A DNA stretch of 64,000 nucleotides from Pelecanus crispus (Eukaryota > Chordata > Aves > Pelecaniformes > Pelecanidae), in assembly GCF_030463565.1 (NCBI RefSeq), contig NC_134656.1, forward strand, positions 2,733,001 to 2,797,000. Direction: 5' to 3'. A program made the position numbers and the translations under genes. Positions 1 through 13,118 of this stretch are shown in pieces. Under the pieces are notes generated by a model that searched no databases, had not been told where the DNA came from, and saw only the letters and a list, made by a program, of their open reading frames with translations. Position 1 is the first letter of the stretch; every line of letters starts with the position of its first letter.

Positions 1-2570
1 GTTGTTACTCTGTGGTTCGTCATTAGCAGTCAGGAAGGTGGCATAATTCCAGTATAATACATGGAAACATTCCGTAGGCCCCTGGAGGAGGGGGAAGGTG
101 GCTGGAATATTTGCATGAACAGAAGACATGGCCTCAAAGTGGGACAGGTTAGGATACCGTTCTGAACCAGAGTGGTTTGGAAATTATCCCATCTTAGGAA
201 ACTGAAAAACTCAGAAATATGAGCTTGAGTGCAAGAAGAGAGACAACCCTGAGGGCAGAGAAATGAGACAGAGAAGGAGGGCAAGAGACTATGGGGCTGG
301 AATTTTATGTTTTAAACCATGTATTATATTTAATTATCTATCCTCCTGTTGATCACAGACCTGGAGGTGCTTTGGAAGCAAAGGCAAACGAAAGGCAACC
401 CCTCTGGAGGGCTGCCACGGGGTGAGGCCATTCTCGTGGCCAGCAATGCTGCTGTGGAGTGACAGCCACCAGGCCAAAGGGAGAGGGCGGATACGCAAGG
501 TGCTGTGGTCCCCACGGTGCTGCGAGTTAAGTGCTGAGCTCCACCCTTTTGAAGCCCTGTTGGTCAGAGCAGGCACTTTTCTTACAGTTTGCATTGTGCC
601 TGAACACTTTTGCACACACTATGCCCCGTGAAAATCTTCCCTTTCTTCTTCTGCCCTGCCAAGAATCTCACACCCGTGTTCTCGGGACATCCTTCGGTTT
701 TGTTTGGATCCCTCAAGTTGAGTTAAGACGTGCTTCTTCGTTTCTTCATGGTCTTTCAGAAGCCTCTTACCTGTGCTTGCCCGCAAGTTGTGCCAATCCA
801 AGTCTGCCCTGTTTTGTTGTTGTTAAAGTACTTTTTCTTGGAAAGATCATTGTGTCGTTACCAGGAACCTCAGCAGCACGTTCAGCTGGGGGAAGGCAGG
901 GGGAGAAGCGATGCTCACAGTTTCTTTTGGGACCAAAACGAAGTCACAAAGTGATCATTTACCTGGATAGGTTGGTTGGGTTTTTTTGCAAGGGGGTGGA
1001 TCAAGAAAAGTATGTTTGGGGCTGGGACACCATGGCCAGTATTGCGCCTCTGAACCCTCCCATGCATCTACAGCCCAAATCCTGTGCGTTTTCTGCTGGG
1101 GCTGTGTCTGTGATTTCAAACCCCATCTCTCCACATTTTGCCTGTGTCATATCAAGAGCCTGTTAAAGATATTTAGGTGACAGCTTCATTTCTGTGTGGC
1201 CTTTGAGAGGCTGAACATTGACTTGCTTGGGGTGAAGGGAGAATCACAGCCTTTTTCATTCCTTCTGTTTGCTTGACCAGAGGCAGCAACCGGGGGAGAC
1301 CCAGGACTGTTTTGGCCTTAGGGAAGATGTGGGTGCAGTATGAGAGCTTGCAGACAGGAAATAAAACCATCCTTTTGCTAGTGCTCAGGACCAACACGCA
1401 GGTCTTCACATGGGATTGAGGAGTGGGGAAAGAGTCTGCACAATTTTTCCTGCCATTTTTCACCGTTCAGGAGGGGAAAACATTTTTCTTAGAGGCAACC
1501 TGGTATTCCAGCCATGCTAGTTCCTTTCTTTCCCATTTGATCCATTTTTTTGTTACCTCCTGCAATTTTTCCCTCTCTGCTTGTGCTCCCAAACTCCTTT
1601 TGGGTCCAGATTTCTTTGTGCAAAGTGAACCCAGTGATGCCCTTGACTTCCATACAGAGAAACCTTTGGGTGCAAAATGGTTGCAAATTGTGCAGATTTG
1701 TGCCGGCATGCTGCAAAATGAGATGCCTTCTGGTAGAGCAAGAAATGCCAGCAGGTCCCCAATCAGACTTGGTGGCATGTGTTTTCTAGTGACCACAAGA
1801 ACGGAAATTACACTGGGTGAGGCAAAAGTCAACATTGCTCCTGCCAGCTGCTGACTGCAGATTTTGTCCAAGTCAAAGATAACAAAGATGTGTTATCTTC
1901 TTTGTTTGCATTTACTTTTTGAGGCCTGCTGGAAATTTGGCACGGGAGGTTATGATATAAAGGCAGAAACTCCAGATAAGGATGAGGACGATGTCATACG
2001 GTCCTATTGCAGCACAGGTACACGGCTGGTCTTTGATTTAGGAGGCAAAGTCAACAGGACTTCAAGGCACAATTTTTGCGGGATGTAATTTTCATCATGT
2101 CCTAATTTAGAAGCCCTATTGGCTCTATTTTGAATGTCCATTTCCTAGTTCTTACTGCAAAATCCCTTTCTCCTGCCCAGATGATGTTACACCCTTGAAA
2201 TCAAATACTGCCAGTGTGTCCTGAGTAAGTTACTACACCAGAGTTTATAAAGATCTTCTGACTTATAGCTTTAAAAGGTGTTGGATTTGTCCCACAGTCA
2301 CTGATAACAGAAAACAGGTTTTGTATGCATGCAGCACAGATTGTGTCTTGCTGCTACAAATTTCACATTATAATATTTTTGGAAGGTGTAAGAAATATTC
2401 CACCTTTATCCGTTGCATCATTCCTAAGAAATTCTGACACACACCTCCATCCACACCCATGCCATAAATTGTCACTTCTCATTCATCCAGGCAAAAAGGC
2501 TTGACCTGGATTTTTGGGTTAACTTACACCAGAATTAACTCCAAATAATGCTTCTTATCTCCATGAAACG

Positions 2571-2588
2571 ATTTATGCCTGCATAAAT
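2571..2588. other. 18-bp palindrome, arms ATTTATGC / GCATAAAT
   Basis: Perfect 8-bp arms around a CT spacer. The arms contain TTTATG/CATAAA, the core bound by HOX/CDX-type homeodomains, and resemble POU half-sites. The flanks are AT-rich and non-repetitive. Confidence 0.85.
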
Positions 2589-3139
2589 GAGAACAGAGCC
2601 TGCTCGTTGCTTATTGACATAAATAATTTCATTCCTGTCCTAAATCATAGTCCAGTACTTCCTGCAAAGTTTTCACTTTTAATCCCTCAATTCCCACATG
2701 CATGTATCACAGACTCGTGGTGGTGATCTCCCACAAGAAGTATTAACCATTAGATTACAAGAAAATAAATTTGTTTTGTTTTGTTAATAAGGCAGTCCCA
2801 ATGATAAAGACCTTTAAAAGAGGATGGACAGGCAAACTGGCCCTCTGCTGAGCCTCTCTCGGGCTGATCTTTGCTCCCCTGTTCCTCCCAAGTCTGGTTC
2901 TGTATTTTTTGGAGGACAGAAGCAGGTTTTAGACAATGCCAAGTGTGGGCAGAGGAGACCAAGGAGAGCTGAAGACGATGTGAAAGCCAAATTTCCAGCA
3001 GGCCATCTTGAAGTGCTCCGGGGGTGCCCATGCCCACGTGCGGTTGTGTGCACAGAGCCTGGTTTCGAGGTGCATCTGTGCTGAATGTGAAGCCGTGGCC
3101 TTGGACCAGAGCCTGGGATCTGGTCTCCAAGAAACTTTT

Positions 3140-3143
<4 letters not shown>

Positions 3144-3170
<27 letters not shown>
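3144..3170. repeat. Poly-T tract, 27 nt
   Basis: This is the longest mononucleotide run in the window. It is followed by ctttccag, so it also imitates a splice acceptor on the + strand, though no exon after it could be supported. Confidence 0.95.
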
Positions 3171-4291
3171 CTTTCCAGAATCTAGGTCTAGGGCTGGAGA
3201 GAAATACTGCAAATGGCCCCACCTGCGGGATGGAGCAATCCCTGAGACGGGGACCTGAAGCCATAGTCAGTTTTCGGGTGCTTCAAGTCCAAGCATGAGT
3301 TCAAGCTGTCTCACGAGTTCATGTCTCCAAATAGGAGATGTGGCTGGAGATGTTGCAATCTCTGTGCAGGTGGCCTTTCATAATGTGACCCCGAGACATA
3401 GGAACAGAGCACTAGCCATAACTTGAATTTCCCAACATTTGGGAATGTTACTCAAGTGCAGATTTTGTATGTGAATTTCCTTGTTGACTCATTTTCTTAT
3501 TAGTAATTTTTAAAACAGAAATGTCAAGGAACTCACTGAAAACAAACCTCTTGTCCAGCTCAGAAAGCCATTATATTTCTTTAGACAGTCTATGTGATAG
3601 ATCAGGTTTTCTAAAAATGTATTTTGTTTCAAATGCTGCGTAATAGATCCAAATAAATTCTGCAGGGTCATTGCTATTTACAGATAAATAGGTATATTTT
3701 TACATTTTTAATTGATTTTTAGGATTTTAAATTATGTGACTTTTTAGAACAGGTTTGTATAATCTACCTGAGAAGCCAGAGCATCACCTCAGATACAAAT
3801 GCTCCTCTTCCTAACAGTTACCCAAGAGAAAAGAAAAACATGTTTACTCATATTTTTCTCAAGAGGGAGCTACTGCAAACCTCATTCCCCTATATCCTCA
3901 GACCACTATGGTCACAGCAACATTACTGCTAAAAACAAAATGTAAGTATTAAAAGAGAAACTGAAAGTCCTAAGGAATTTGCCCAAGAGTTATCCCATAT
4001 AAAGACCCTTAGCAGTGAGTATTTTATTGGGAATGTTAAAAAGCCCAGGAGCAGGCTAAGGATTTCTGTTTCTCCGTCCACGCTCGTGTGAACGCTCGGG
4101 TTGAGTGAGCCCTGAGCCTCCATCCCTTTCTTCCCAGCACGCCCGTGGTCCTCCCACCCACGCCCACGTACCCACATCCTCTGTCACCCGCTCTCCGTCA
4201 TAGGTCAGCATCTTCTGTTTTCATCAGCTTCCTTTTCATGAACCAGAAACAAGGAAATCGGATACAAAAGCTCCTTCACCTGCAAGTAACA

Positions 4292-4363
4292 TTGAGGCTG
4301 CGACATGGAGGGCCGTGACACGGGGGTGCGGGCGGCAGCCCCCTCCGAGCCCCGCGCGGGTCA
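4292..4363. other. Small CpG cluster
   Basis: About 9 CpG in roughly 70 nt (gcgac ... gcgggcggc ... ccgcgcggg), isolated in CpG-poor DNA. No gene start could be tied to it. Confidence 0.45.
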
Positions 4364-5885
4364 CTGCTGCTCAGCGGTGGAAAAGCAAACTCTTGCTTTT
4401 AGCACACAAACACCCCGACTTTTCTGCATCACAGAGCAGAATCTGCTTAGAGCAAGGGTGTGGGTTGGTTGGGTTTTTAACAATAACATTAGGGGTTTTT
4501 TTAATAATAAGGATAATAATAACAACGCATAGGAATCTTCTTTAGTATATCTTAGTGTTTGATGCCCCAGTGACACAATACTGCTTGCCTTATATTAGTG
4601 TCTAGAGGGAGAGGGCTTACACACCTTTTGATACAGTACTAATCACGCTTATAATTTAGGTAGCAGCAAGGAGCGGCTGCTGCAGGAGGAGCAGCCGGGT
4701 CCTTTTTAACGTATGAATGTGCTTTCCGGACTATCTCACGGACCGTACTCGCAATTTTGCCTGCTACTGCATGCAGCCTGAGACAAGTAGACAGCAAGAC
4801 GCTCCAGCTGTATCTGCACTCCCAGATTGCTGTAGTATCTGATGAGGTAACATTGCCTAAAGCATCATTTTGGGGAGAGGCCGTCCTCCCAGTGACCCAT
4901 CACATAGGGTGCTGCGGTGCTTCTGTAGGTAACACTGATATACCAAGTGTCTTTCATGCTGCGACTGATCACTGCCCCATCCCTCTGATACAGCATGCAC
5001 AAACTCCACTTCTACTGCTTGTAACTTAGGGGTAAAAAACCCCACATTTGTACCTGTGGTTCCTTGAAACGTGTACATGGGGAGGAAAAAATACGAATTG
5101 GTTTGTCTGTGTATAACAACCTCCTTTCCATTCAGATGCCTCTGAAGAAAAGCATCTCAGATACCCCTTCCTGAGGGTTTGGAGGAGCAGGCAGAACAAG
5201 GCAGGCAGTGCCAAGGATGGAGGCTTGGTCTTCACTTAGGAGTTGCCATTTGAACCCACATGTGCGGGACTTGCCATATTCTGTTATAATTCCTACAGGG
5301 TTCTCTCGCCTGCATCCAGCTCTGGTGTGCATGTGCGTCTGCCTGCAGCCCAGCCCGAGGGGCAGGGGGGAATGAGACTCCCAAACTTTGGAAAGCCCTC
5401 TTTGGAAATTTCATCCACCCTTGTCTACAGCCCTTGAGGGTCTCGGGGACCCTGCAGCTGTGCCATATCCATTCCTTGTGGAAGCATCTCTCACTCTCCT
5501 TACGGAGAGGCGCTGAGCTACCTTCATATCTCCATAAATGTTTTGCCACTGTTCTCCGTGCTGTAATATGACTGTCATGAGGCCTTCAGGATTGACCCAC
5601 CTTGCTGGTGTTTGCAGTCTCTTGTATCTCTTCACGCTGCTGCCGTCATCTAGTTTGACACTGGTCCCCTGTCCTCACCTTCCTTGTCCAGGCTATATAC
5701 AAGTGAAGATGTAATGCGAGAACTCTGCTCTGAGACTTGCTTTTGGCCTGGCATCACTAGATGCACCAGAGAGCCTTCATGTTTTGTTAGCATGACAGTT
5801 TTGCTTTTTATTGGCAATTTATTTGCTTCCTCATTGAGCCACTGTGGCCTCAACACATCCCTGGTTTGTTCTGCTGGAGCCTTTC

Positions 5886-5945
5886 AGCGCAGGGACAGAG
5901 TCTATTTTGCCCCTCGATACAGCGCCCTGTAAGGGTTTGTCCCCT
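5886..5945 (+). repeat. Possible L2/MIR-type 3' tail relic
   Basis: The order gcagggacagagtct, then tacagcgccctgtaagg, resembles the same L2-like 3' tail as at 56.0 kb, but it is shorter and more diverged. It could be chance. Confidence 0.3.
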
Positions 5946-7751
5946 TGGCTTTAGCTGATTGTGGTGAAACAGGGATGAGGTTCAGGTTTTCTTGTCAAGC
6001 TGAATGTCTCAGAGAAGAGCTTACAGACTCTAACAATGTTGCTGCTTTTGCTCCCTGAAGCAGGAGCTGCTTTCGAGACCCCCAGTCCCCTTCAGCGGTC
6101 CACACGTGTGGCTTTGCATGCCAGGCTCCAGCTTGATAACGGGGAGAAATGGAAAGCAGCTGGCCCAAGCTGTGCTATCTCCAAAGCTGCCAGTGAACCT
6201 GGAAGCATCTTGCCCTCTCCTAACTCCTGTAATTGCAGCTGCAGATGAATTGTTCAAGCAGCATCTGCCTAGTCCTGAGAAACTTGAGCTAACCGCAACG
6301 CAAAGCTTTCCAAACCAGTGCCGAGCTCAGGCTAGATTTCACCTGCAGCTACGCCTATAATTTTAAGGCAGGGTTAATGGTTTCAGGTAGCAGCCATGCC
6401 AAAACCTCCAGTTTGGATGGTTCTGGCCCAAAATCAGGGTTGAATGTCACACTGCTGGTGAAGCCTCCCCTGGAATTTCAGCTGCATTTGACACTGATGA
6501 CCATGGACCTGGGGAGATGCTCTCTCCTTCCCACTCCACGCAAAAAAGGGTAGGCGCAAGCCTTGCAAGCCAAGATGAGAAAATGCCTCCTTATTTTAGC
6601 ATGCCATGGGCACCTCCTGTTAAAAGTAGAAGCAGCATCTCATGGTAGTCCCTTAAACCTGACCAACACAGTGGCCATGAGCCAGTATTTCATGTATACA
6701 GTGGTGCTCATGAAAGGGGTTTATTGTAGGTGTGGATATAGAGGGCTCAGTCCTTTAGCATCTCTGTAGACAACATGCTCAGCCTTGCGGCTGACCTGAG
6801 GAGACGTCATCAAAGCTGGTGACAGGTCTTTTCTGTCCTGCCGGCTTATTCACGCTGGTCCAGCATCTTCCCTGGAGCTGAAGATAGCCCGTGTTCTTGT
6901 CAGCAGGCAGGATGGGGGCCCTTCTGTGTTGGTTACTCTTCCCCACCACCCAAACCCTAGCCCTAAAATTTGCAGTTTGTTCACTTTTTCTCAAAAGATT
7001 AACGCACAGGGTAGAGAACCTGAGACTTTCAGGAACACCAAGGCAAAACAAGAAATAACTGATAAATGACAGAGATTTTGTTATTTTAAGTCAAGAGCAG
7101 ATTTTAAACGTAGTTGCAGTTGCTGCGCGGTATATCAAATGCTTTAGGAGAGTCAATAAATTATTCTTATAAATGTTTTATTCTTTTATCAGTAATTCGT
7201 ATAGGTGGGTGCCACTGTTCTTATACAGCAATGCTCCACACACTAAAAGTATATTCCTGTTTCTCCAGTATAGACATTGTATTTATGAAATTTATCTTGC
7301 TTAGTGTCACTTTGGCACACTATCCACATATACTGCACACGGATTGCATACTACATGCCAAATGCTGATAGGTCTCACTCCATGTAATAAGTGTATGTGC
7401 ATTGAACAGACGCCCAAGTGTTACATGCCTGGTTTGTGATGTGACTCAATATAACTGGGAAAAGAGGAGAACAAAGATCTTGTTTTGTTAAGAAATACAC
7501 TGCGTTCGAATGCTTCTTTAAACAGATTTTTACCAGGAAGCTAAAATAAGTGAGATTGCTTCTGCAATGTTACTTAAAAAATACCTGAACAAACCAAACA
7601 CACACAGCCCGAAAATACTTAACAACTACTGTATTTCTATATATTCTTCATTGCTGTTCATCTGAACTGTAAATTCTGTACAGATTGAAGTTCACAGCTT
7701 ATCTTTGTCATAACCTGCAAGACAAAAGGACAACACAACTTTGGCTGCAAA

Positions 7752-7834
7752 AGCGTGCGCATGTTGTTTGCGTACGTGCGTGTACGTATTGTTGTATGCG
7801 CATGTGTATACAAACACATGCACACCCACGCTTT
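7752..7834. other. Alternating purine-pyrimidine stretch (possible Z-DNA)
   Basis: About 80 nt dominated by GC, GT and AC steps (gcgtgcgcatg, gcgtacgtgcgtgtacgta, tgcgcatgtgtata). It includes the small inverted repeat catgtgt/acacatg at 7,801-7,820 and is locally CpG-rich in an AT-rich neighbourhood. Confidence 0.6.
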
Positions 7835-9219
7835 AAAACAGATAAAGCTGCATCTGAGATGCACAGGGGGAAAAAAGTTCTTTTTTTTGGAGGTGGGAGA
7901 GTGGATAAAACCAAAACAAAAGACTATTTCAATAATGTATTTCTATCAAAAAGGAAGATTTGCAAAGTGGATTGATGGGTAACTGCCATCCCAGGGAGAA
8001 ATCCCACTTCTGAAGGCAGCACAGGCTGCGCAGCAGAGTGGTGCAGTTGCTGTAAATGAGAATTTCTTTGGCTTCCTTTCAAAGAAACAAACACAAGAAT
8101 ATAGCGGCCAGTGCCAATTCCAAGTCCAAACCAAAAAGCCCGCTCCTAGACACGTGGCCAAACAGTTGTCCTATGCCACCAGAGAGCCAAGGGCAAAGGC
8201 TTTGCTGCTGTGACAGGGTGACCCTGACAGCCGCGGTGCCGGCTCTGGGCAGTGCCAGGGTCTCCTGCAGACCCGGCATCGCGTCCCCCTTCAGCAGGGG
8301 CTGCTGCCCAGGCAGAGATCCTGCTGCCCTCTGGGTCCTGCTCTTACCTTTGCCTACGTGCTTAAAAAAGCCCCTAGTTAAGAGACATTTAAGAAGAGAG
8401 TCATCAAAAGCCCATTTTTGGTCTTAGAGTTATGAAAGAAATGACCCAAGTTATAATCAACAACTCTGATTTTCCAAGCAGGCCAGCCCCCAGACTCTGA
8501 TTGCCCCTATATGGAGATTTTACCAACCTCATCAAACGAATCATCCTCCAGGATTTAATTTTGCCCATATTTTCACAGATGTAAGATCTATATTGGGTAG
8601 AACTTATCTTTCAGTGTTTAATCTAAATCAAAGGCATGAAGAGCTAACTTTTCCAGTTAAATATTGCTGCATGCCATTGAAAAAACAGTAATCAGATTTT
8701 TGCATTGGCCTGAAATTCATCTCTAGGTCAAAGTTATCAGTTGTAAGAGCTACTTCAGTCCCAAATGTGTTTCTAAGCAAAGGCTACATCCATTGCTGGA
8801 GTGTGTCACCATTTCCCTGAGATACCTTAAAGCTATCACAGTTTACAACAAGATCTGGCTCATTTGGCCTTAATTAGGCTAAAAATGGTTCATGCATTTG
8901 TCCTGATGGTGAGCTAAGAGGTGAATTTCACATTGGGACAGGGCATTCTCGCTTGGCACGAGTGCAGGCGCTGCACGCCCTCGCCTCCCGCTCGGAAAAA
9001 TCTGAGGCTCAGTTGAGCATGAAAGTTTGGTTGTCCTTTAGAAAGCAAAGACAGCTGCTGCTTTGCTTCCTTTAATTTGCTCTGTTGCCTTGGCTTTTTT
9101 GCACTTTCGTTTCATCTCCAAAGAATCTCTCATAATGCCTTTGGTACTTATGTACAATTTTAAAACATTTTGTATGTATTGAATGGTACACACTTTCTCT
9201 TGTAAAATAGCAATCGGAC

Positions 9220-9237
9220 TTTTTTTTTTTTTTTTTT
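9220..9237. repeat. Poly-T tract, 18 nt
   Basis: Uninterrupted T run with no flanking target-site duplication that I can see. Confidence 0.95.
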
Positions 9238-12200
9238 GGTGAATGTGTAATTTCCTCTGTACATTTCAATCATGACTTTGTGTAATGTACATTTTATAGG
9301 GACAGATGCCAAGAGAATGACCTGTAGTTTTCTAAGGGAATAGCAAGAAGCCAAACGACACAGTCACAGATGGTTTTACATTAGAACCATGGAAGAGCAA
9401 CGTAGCCCAGACTTTTACGCCGAAGCGTTGAGCGTGGTACAGCGTGTACCTTCACATGAATGACTGTGGCAGCTGCAAAACTGTATATGTGTGATATTAA
9501 AAACAACAGCGACGGTTGCAATCAGAAGGGGAATGGAGGAAAATTAAATAATCACAATCATTAATTTAAGCCTCAAAGCATCAGAATGGAAAATTTGCAT
9601 TCAGTAAAAATACCAGAGATTTAACCTTCATGAGATGAAATACACATTTATTTTTCTTTGCACTTCTTCTGTTCACTTCATTTGTTTATTTCTGGTGATT
9701 TCTTGGTGCTTTGGGAACATATTTAATGGCTGATGAAGAGGAGCGAGATAGTGACAGAGGGCCTGACCCTTCCTGGCATTAAGCCTTCCCACCTCCCTTT
9801 CTTATTTCTAAGGTTAGACAACATTTTTCCTATGTATAAAATCAAGCTCAGAAATCTCAAGTGCCCTCAGTTACAAGTACACTGTCCTTTCAGAGTCCTT
9901 TAATAAGATCAATTTTCTTAAGGTCAGCTGCATCCTGACAGATAAAGGATGGTTACCGAAGCTCTTCGCCCCCCGTGCCAGCTCCTTATCACCGTGCTAA
10001 AAATTGAGGCTGGTGTCATCGAAGTGGGCTCAGAGCCAAAGAATGGCACTGGAAAGGGACCTTTATCTGTCCCACGATTTCTCTTGCTTACCAGGCATCA
10101 GTCCTAAATTAAGAAAGTGCATTTTGGATTTTGCAGAGCTCTCTAGGAGTGAGGTGGATGGACTGACAGTATTTTCCATAGCGAGGTTGGCTGATAAAAC
10201 AGCAGTTCCATTTTGCAAAAGAAAAGGAAAAAGTAAAGTCCTCCCCTCCACACTGATATTTTTTCCAGAATGATGAAGTATGAGAATCTAGATGAACCAG
10301 TGCCTGGATTTTAAAAAGCCTGACAGTCATTTGGACGCGGCAGTAAAAGAGGCTTGGCAGAAGAACAGTTTGCTTCAGGCACAGCAGACCCTGGTCGTAC
10401 CAGATGACTTGGCTCGAAGCCTTCAGCAGCTCCCGTCCTGCCCAAAGCTATTAAAGAAGGCCAGGTGCGAGCGTTTCCCAAAGGATACAGCACATTAAGG
10501 TGTACTTAAATAACATCGTTATGTTTTATCTCATTATGTTTCACACCAGTGAGATAACCGGGAAAATGCTCAGCTTGCTAAATCACATTCCCCTGTCATC
10601 CGAACAGGCTCGTGTCCTGGCGTGTCCTGCATCCGAACGCTGTCCTGCAGATGCCCCCACCACCCAAACGGGTGCTGGTGGAGCCAGACGGGGACCTGCC
10701 GTGCCAGAGCGGGGCCGGGCTGCCCAGCACAACTGGAGTCCTTGCTCACACCTTCACCAAGCCAATGCGAGACCACGCAGGAGGAGGCATTGCTTTTTCT
10801 TGGCAGTTGGCCTTGACTGCCCTGATAGTCTGGTCCAGCGGAAAAGTCAGGAGAACCCTTTCCCCCACAGTGGTAAATGTCCCTTTTTGTGGAGCAGAAC
10901 TAAATGCTGGAGCCTGAGAAGAAATTCATATAAATACAAACCACCCAAATTCCTTAGGATGGCTGTCATAGGAACATACCTACCTGGTCTTCTCACAGCT
11001 AAAGCTCCTCAAGGGAAAATTATTTTTATTCAAATTCTCTGGGCAAGGATATTTTACCCTTTGTGCTTTTTATCTACCAGGATGCCAGGAACTGGGTCCT
11101 GAGGAGCCGCAGTAACAAAACAACATTGCGGTAACTCGGGGACACTCCCATGTGAGTTTAGAGCCCACTGACTTCAGCCAGGCACAAGCAGAAGTTTTTG
11201 AAGAAGTTAAGTTTTAAGAAATTAAGTAAAAGTTGTTTCCCTGAATAAGCACAGTTATTTGGGATTGAAGATGTATATGCAGTGACAGGGCATGAACTTC
11301 TGCAGGATGAACTCATTGCCAACAGCTCTGCCAAGCTCTGTTCCTAAGCAGAATCCCAGTCTGGGTATTTCTGTGCCTTGTTCGCTGACTAATTAAACCA
11401 TACGCTATCCTTGAAAATTAAAGAAACATTTCTTCCTTATTCACTGGAGGTGTAAGCAGGAGTTGTTACAGGAGGAAGACTCAGGTTATAAAATCTCAGT
11501 CCTGCTTTTGGGTACCCACTTTAAGACACCTGGAACTTCTCAGTCCAAGGTGGAAAAAAGCCAACTCCAGCTTTTGATCCCAATAACACCTGACTCCAGC
11601 ATTTGGGTTTTCAGCCCTGGGTGGGAAGAAACTTTTTTCCTTTCCAAAACTGTGCAATAACTCAGTGGCAGAACCGTGAATGAAATCTCTCCGATCCATT
11701 TAACGCTATTACAGCACTGCTCTGGGCTCTCATTTACCCTTAGTACCTTCTTGGCTGCTGTCTCCTCTTTCTCTCCTAATGGTGGTTTTGGGCATGAAGC
11801 ATCTTTCTGGGAAAAGAAACCTTTTTCAGCAAGGTGGTCTCTCTCTTTTTATGTAAGGAAGTTAATAATACATAGCTCAGCAGACAGGCAGACATAAAAT
11901 GAAGGGGAAGGAAGAGGATGAGGGCATGGGACACACTTTAAAAGATTATGTCATTTGGCATGGATAAGGAATTTGGTGAAAAATGGAACATGGGATTTTT
12001 TCACACGAAACTCAGGAGTATATTTTTTATCTCCTTGCCCTTGAAGGACTGTTAACAGGAGGCAAGTCAGAGATGGAGAGAGGAGATTTTTGGATACAGC
12101 TGAAAAGCCGGTAAGATTACTCTTTAAACCATTGATCTTAGATGCTAAATAAAACAAGCAAATGCCCATGATCTCCCCTTTCCCCTTTGGCTTTCAGAGA

Positions 12201-13040
12201 TTTCTCAGCTTCAGCTGTATGGAACAAATGTTTTAGAGGCACTGACACACTTTATCGCTCCAACTTTCTAGTACCAAAAATGAGTAGAAATCCTTGCTGT
12301 TTCTTTTTCTCCCTCTGCCACCGGTCAGCACTGATGCGAGTTTTTTGTTGATCTGGCATTTCTTTAATTTTTGTAGCTTTCTGCTCAATCCCTTTTTAAT
12401 CACAAAAGCAGTCCATAGGTTTGGGGCTGGTTCTCCACCCTAAGATACAAACACGATCTCCGCGTCTATTCAGGTCCTGATTTCTTCTTTAGAAGACAAA
12501 TGCTAAAATGTGATTTCATTCTTTGCCTTCTCCTGACTCAGCTGAATCTTTTCCTGAAATCAGAGCATGAAGGATCCAGCGAATATAAATCGATTAAGAC
12601 AGTTTTAACTAAGTGTTTAAACCAAATGGCAGCACGCACCAAGGCATGGGAGATTAACAGGGAGAGCTGGTGCCCCACGTAATCCCAGCACAAACGGAGC
12701 TCTGCTGGAGCAAACGCACGGAGGCACATTTTCCTTGGGCGGCAAGGGTTTGAAATAGTAAATAAAAAAGTAATCTCAGACAAAACTGCTCCTGCTCAGT
12801 AGTGACATGACCAAAGGAGGTGGTGATACCTCCGGATCTCCCTCTCCCAAAGATCCAGGCAGCAGCACTGCTTCAAACCCACCTGCATTAACTCGTGCCC
12901 GAGCAGCACATTGGTGCGTGTATCTATTGCATGCATTGTATGAACTCCCTCCAGAGGGGCTCAAAGCTGAAATTTCTTCTCCAGTCCATCCTGCAGAAAA
13001 GTCAGAACTCCTCTTGGCGAGGAAGACAGGCTTGCTGGAG

Positions 13041-13118
13041 GCGTGCAGCCCGCCGCGGAACCTGGACCCTAGATGGCAGAGCGAACACGCTGCCGAGTGC
13101 CGCGCTGGAAACCCGCCT
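13041..13118. other. Small CpG cluster with a CTCF-like motif
   Basis: By eye there are about 10 CpG in 78 nt, far above the surrounding density. It contains ACCCTAGATGGCAGA at 13,066-13,080, which fits 12 of 15 positions of the CTCF core on the + strand. An ATG-started open frame of 171 codons begins at 13,073 but resembles nothing known and has a weak start context. Confidence 0.45.

Noticed and set aside
531..1166. Open frame of about 211 codons at the left edge
   Set aside because: It starts with GTG, not ATG, and has no domain or homology I recognise.
3144..3300. Poly-T plus ctttccag as the acceptor of a hidden exon
   Set aside because: The string is a perfect-looking acceptor, but the following sequence shows no conserved frame and no donor in a recognisable exon. 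T tracts imitate acceptors by chance.
6950..6968. Interstitial telomere repeat (accctagccctaaa)
   Set aside because: Only two imperfect units, within chance expectation.
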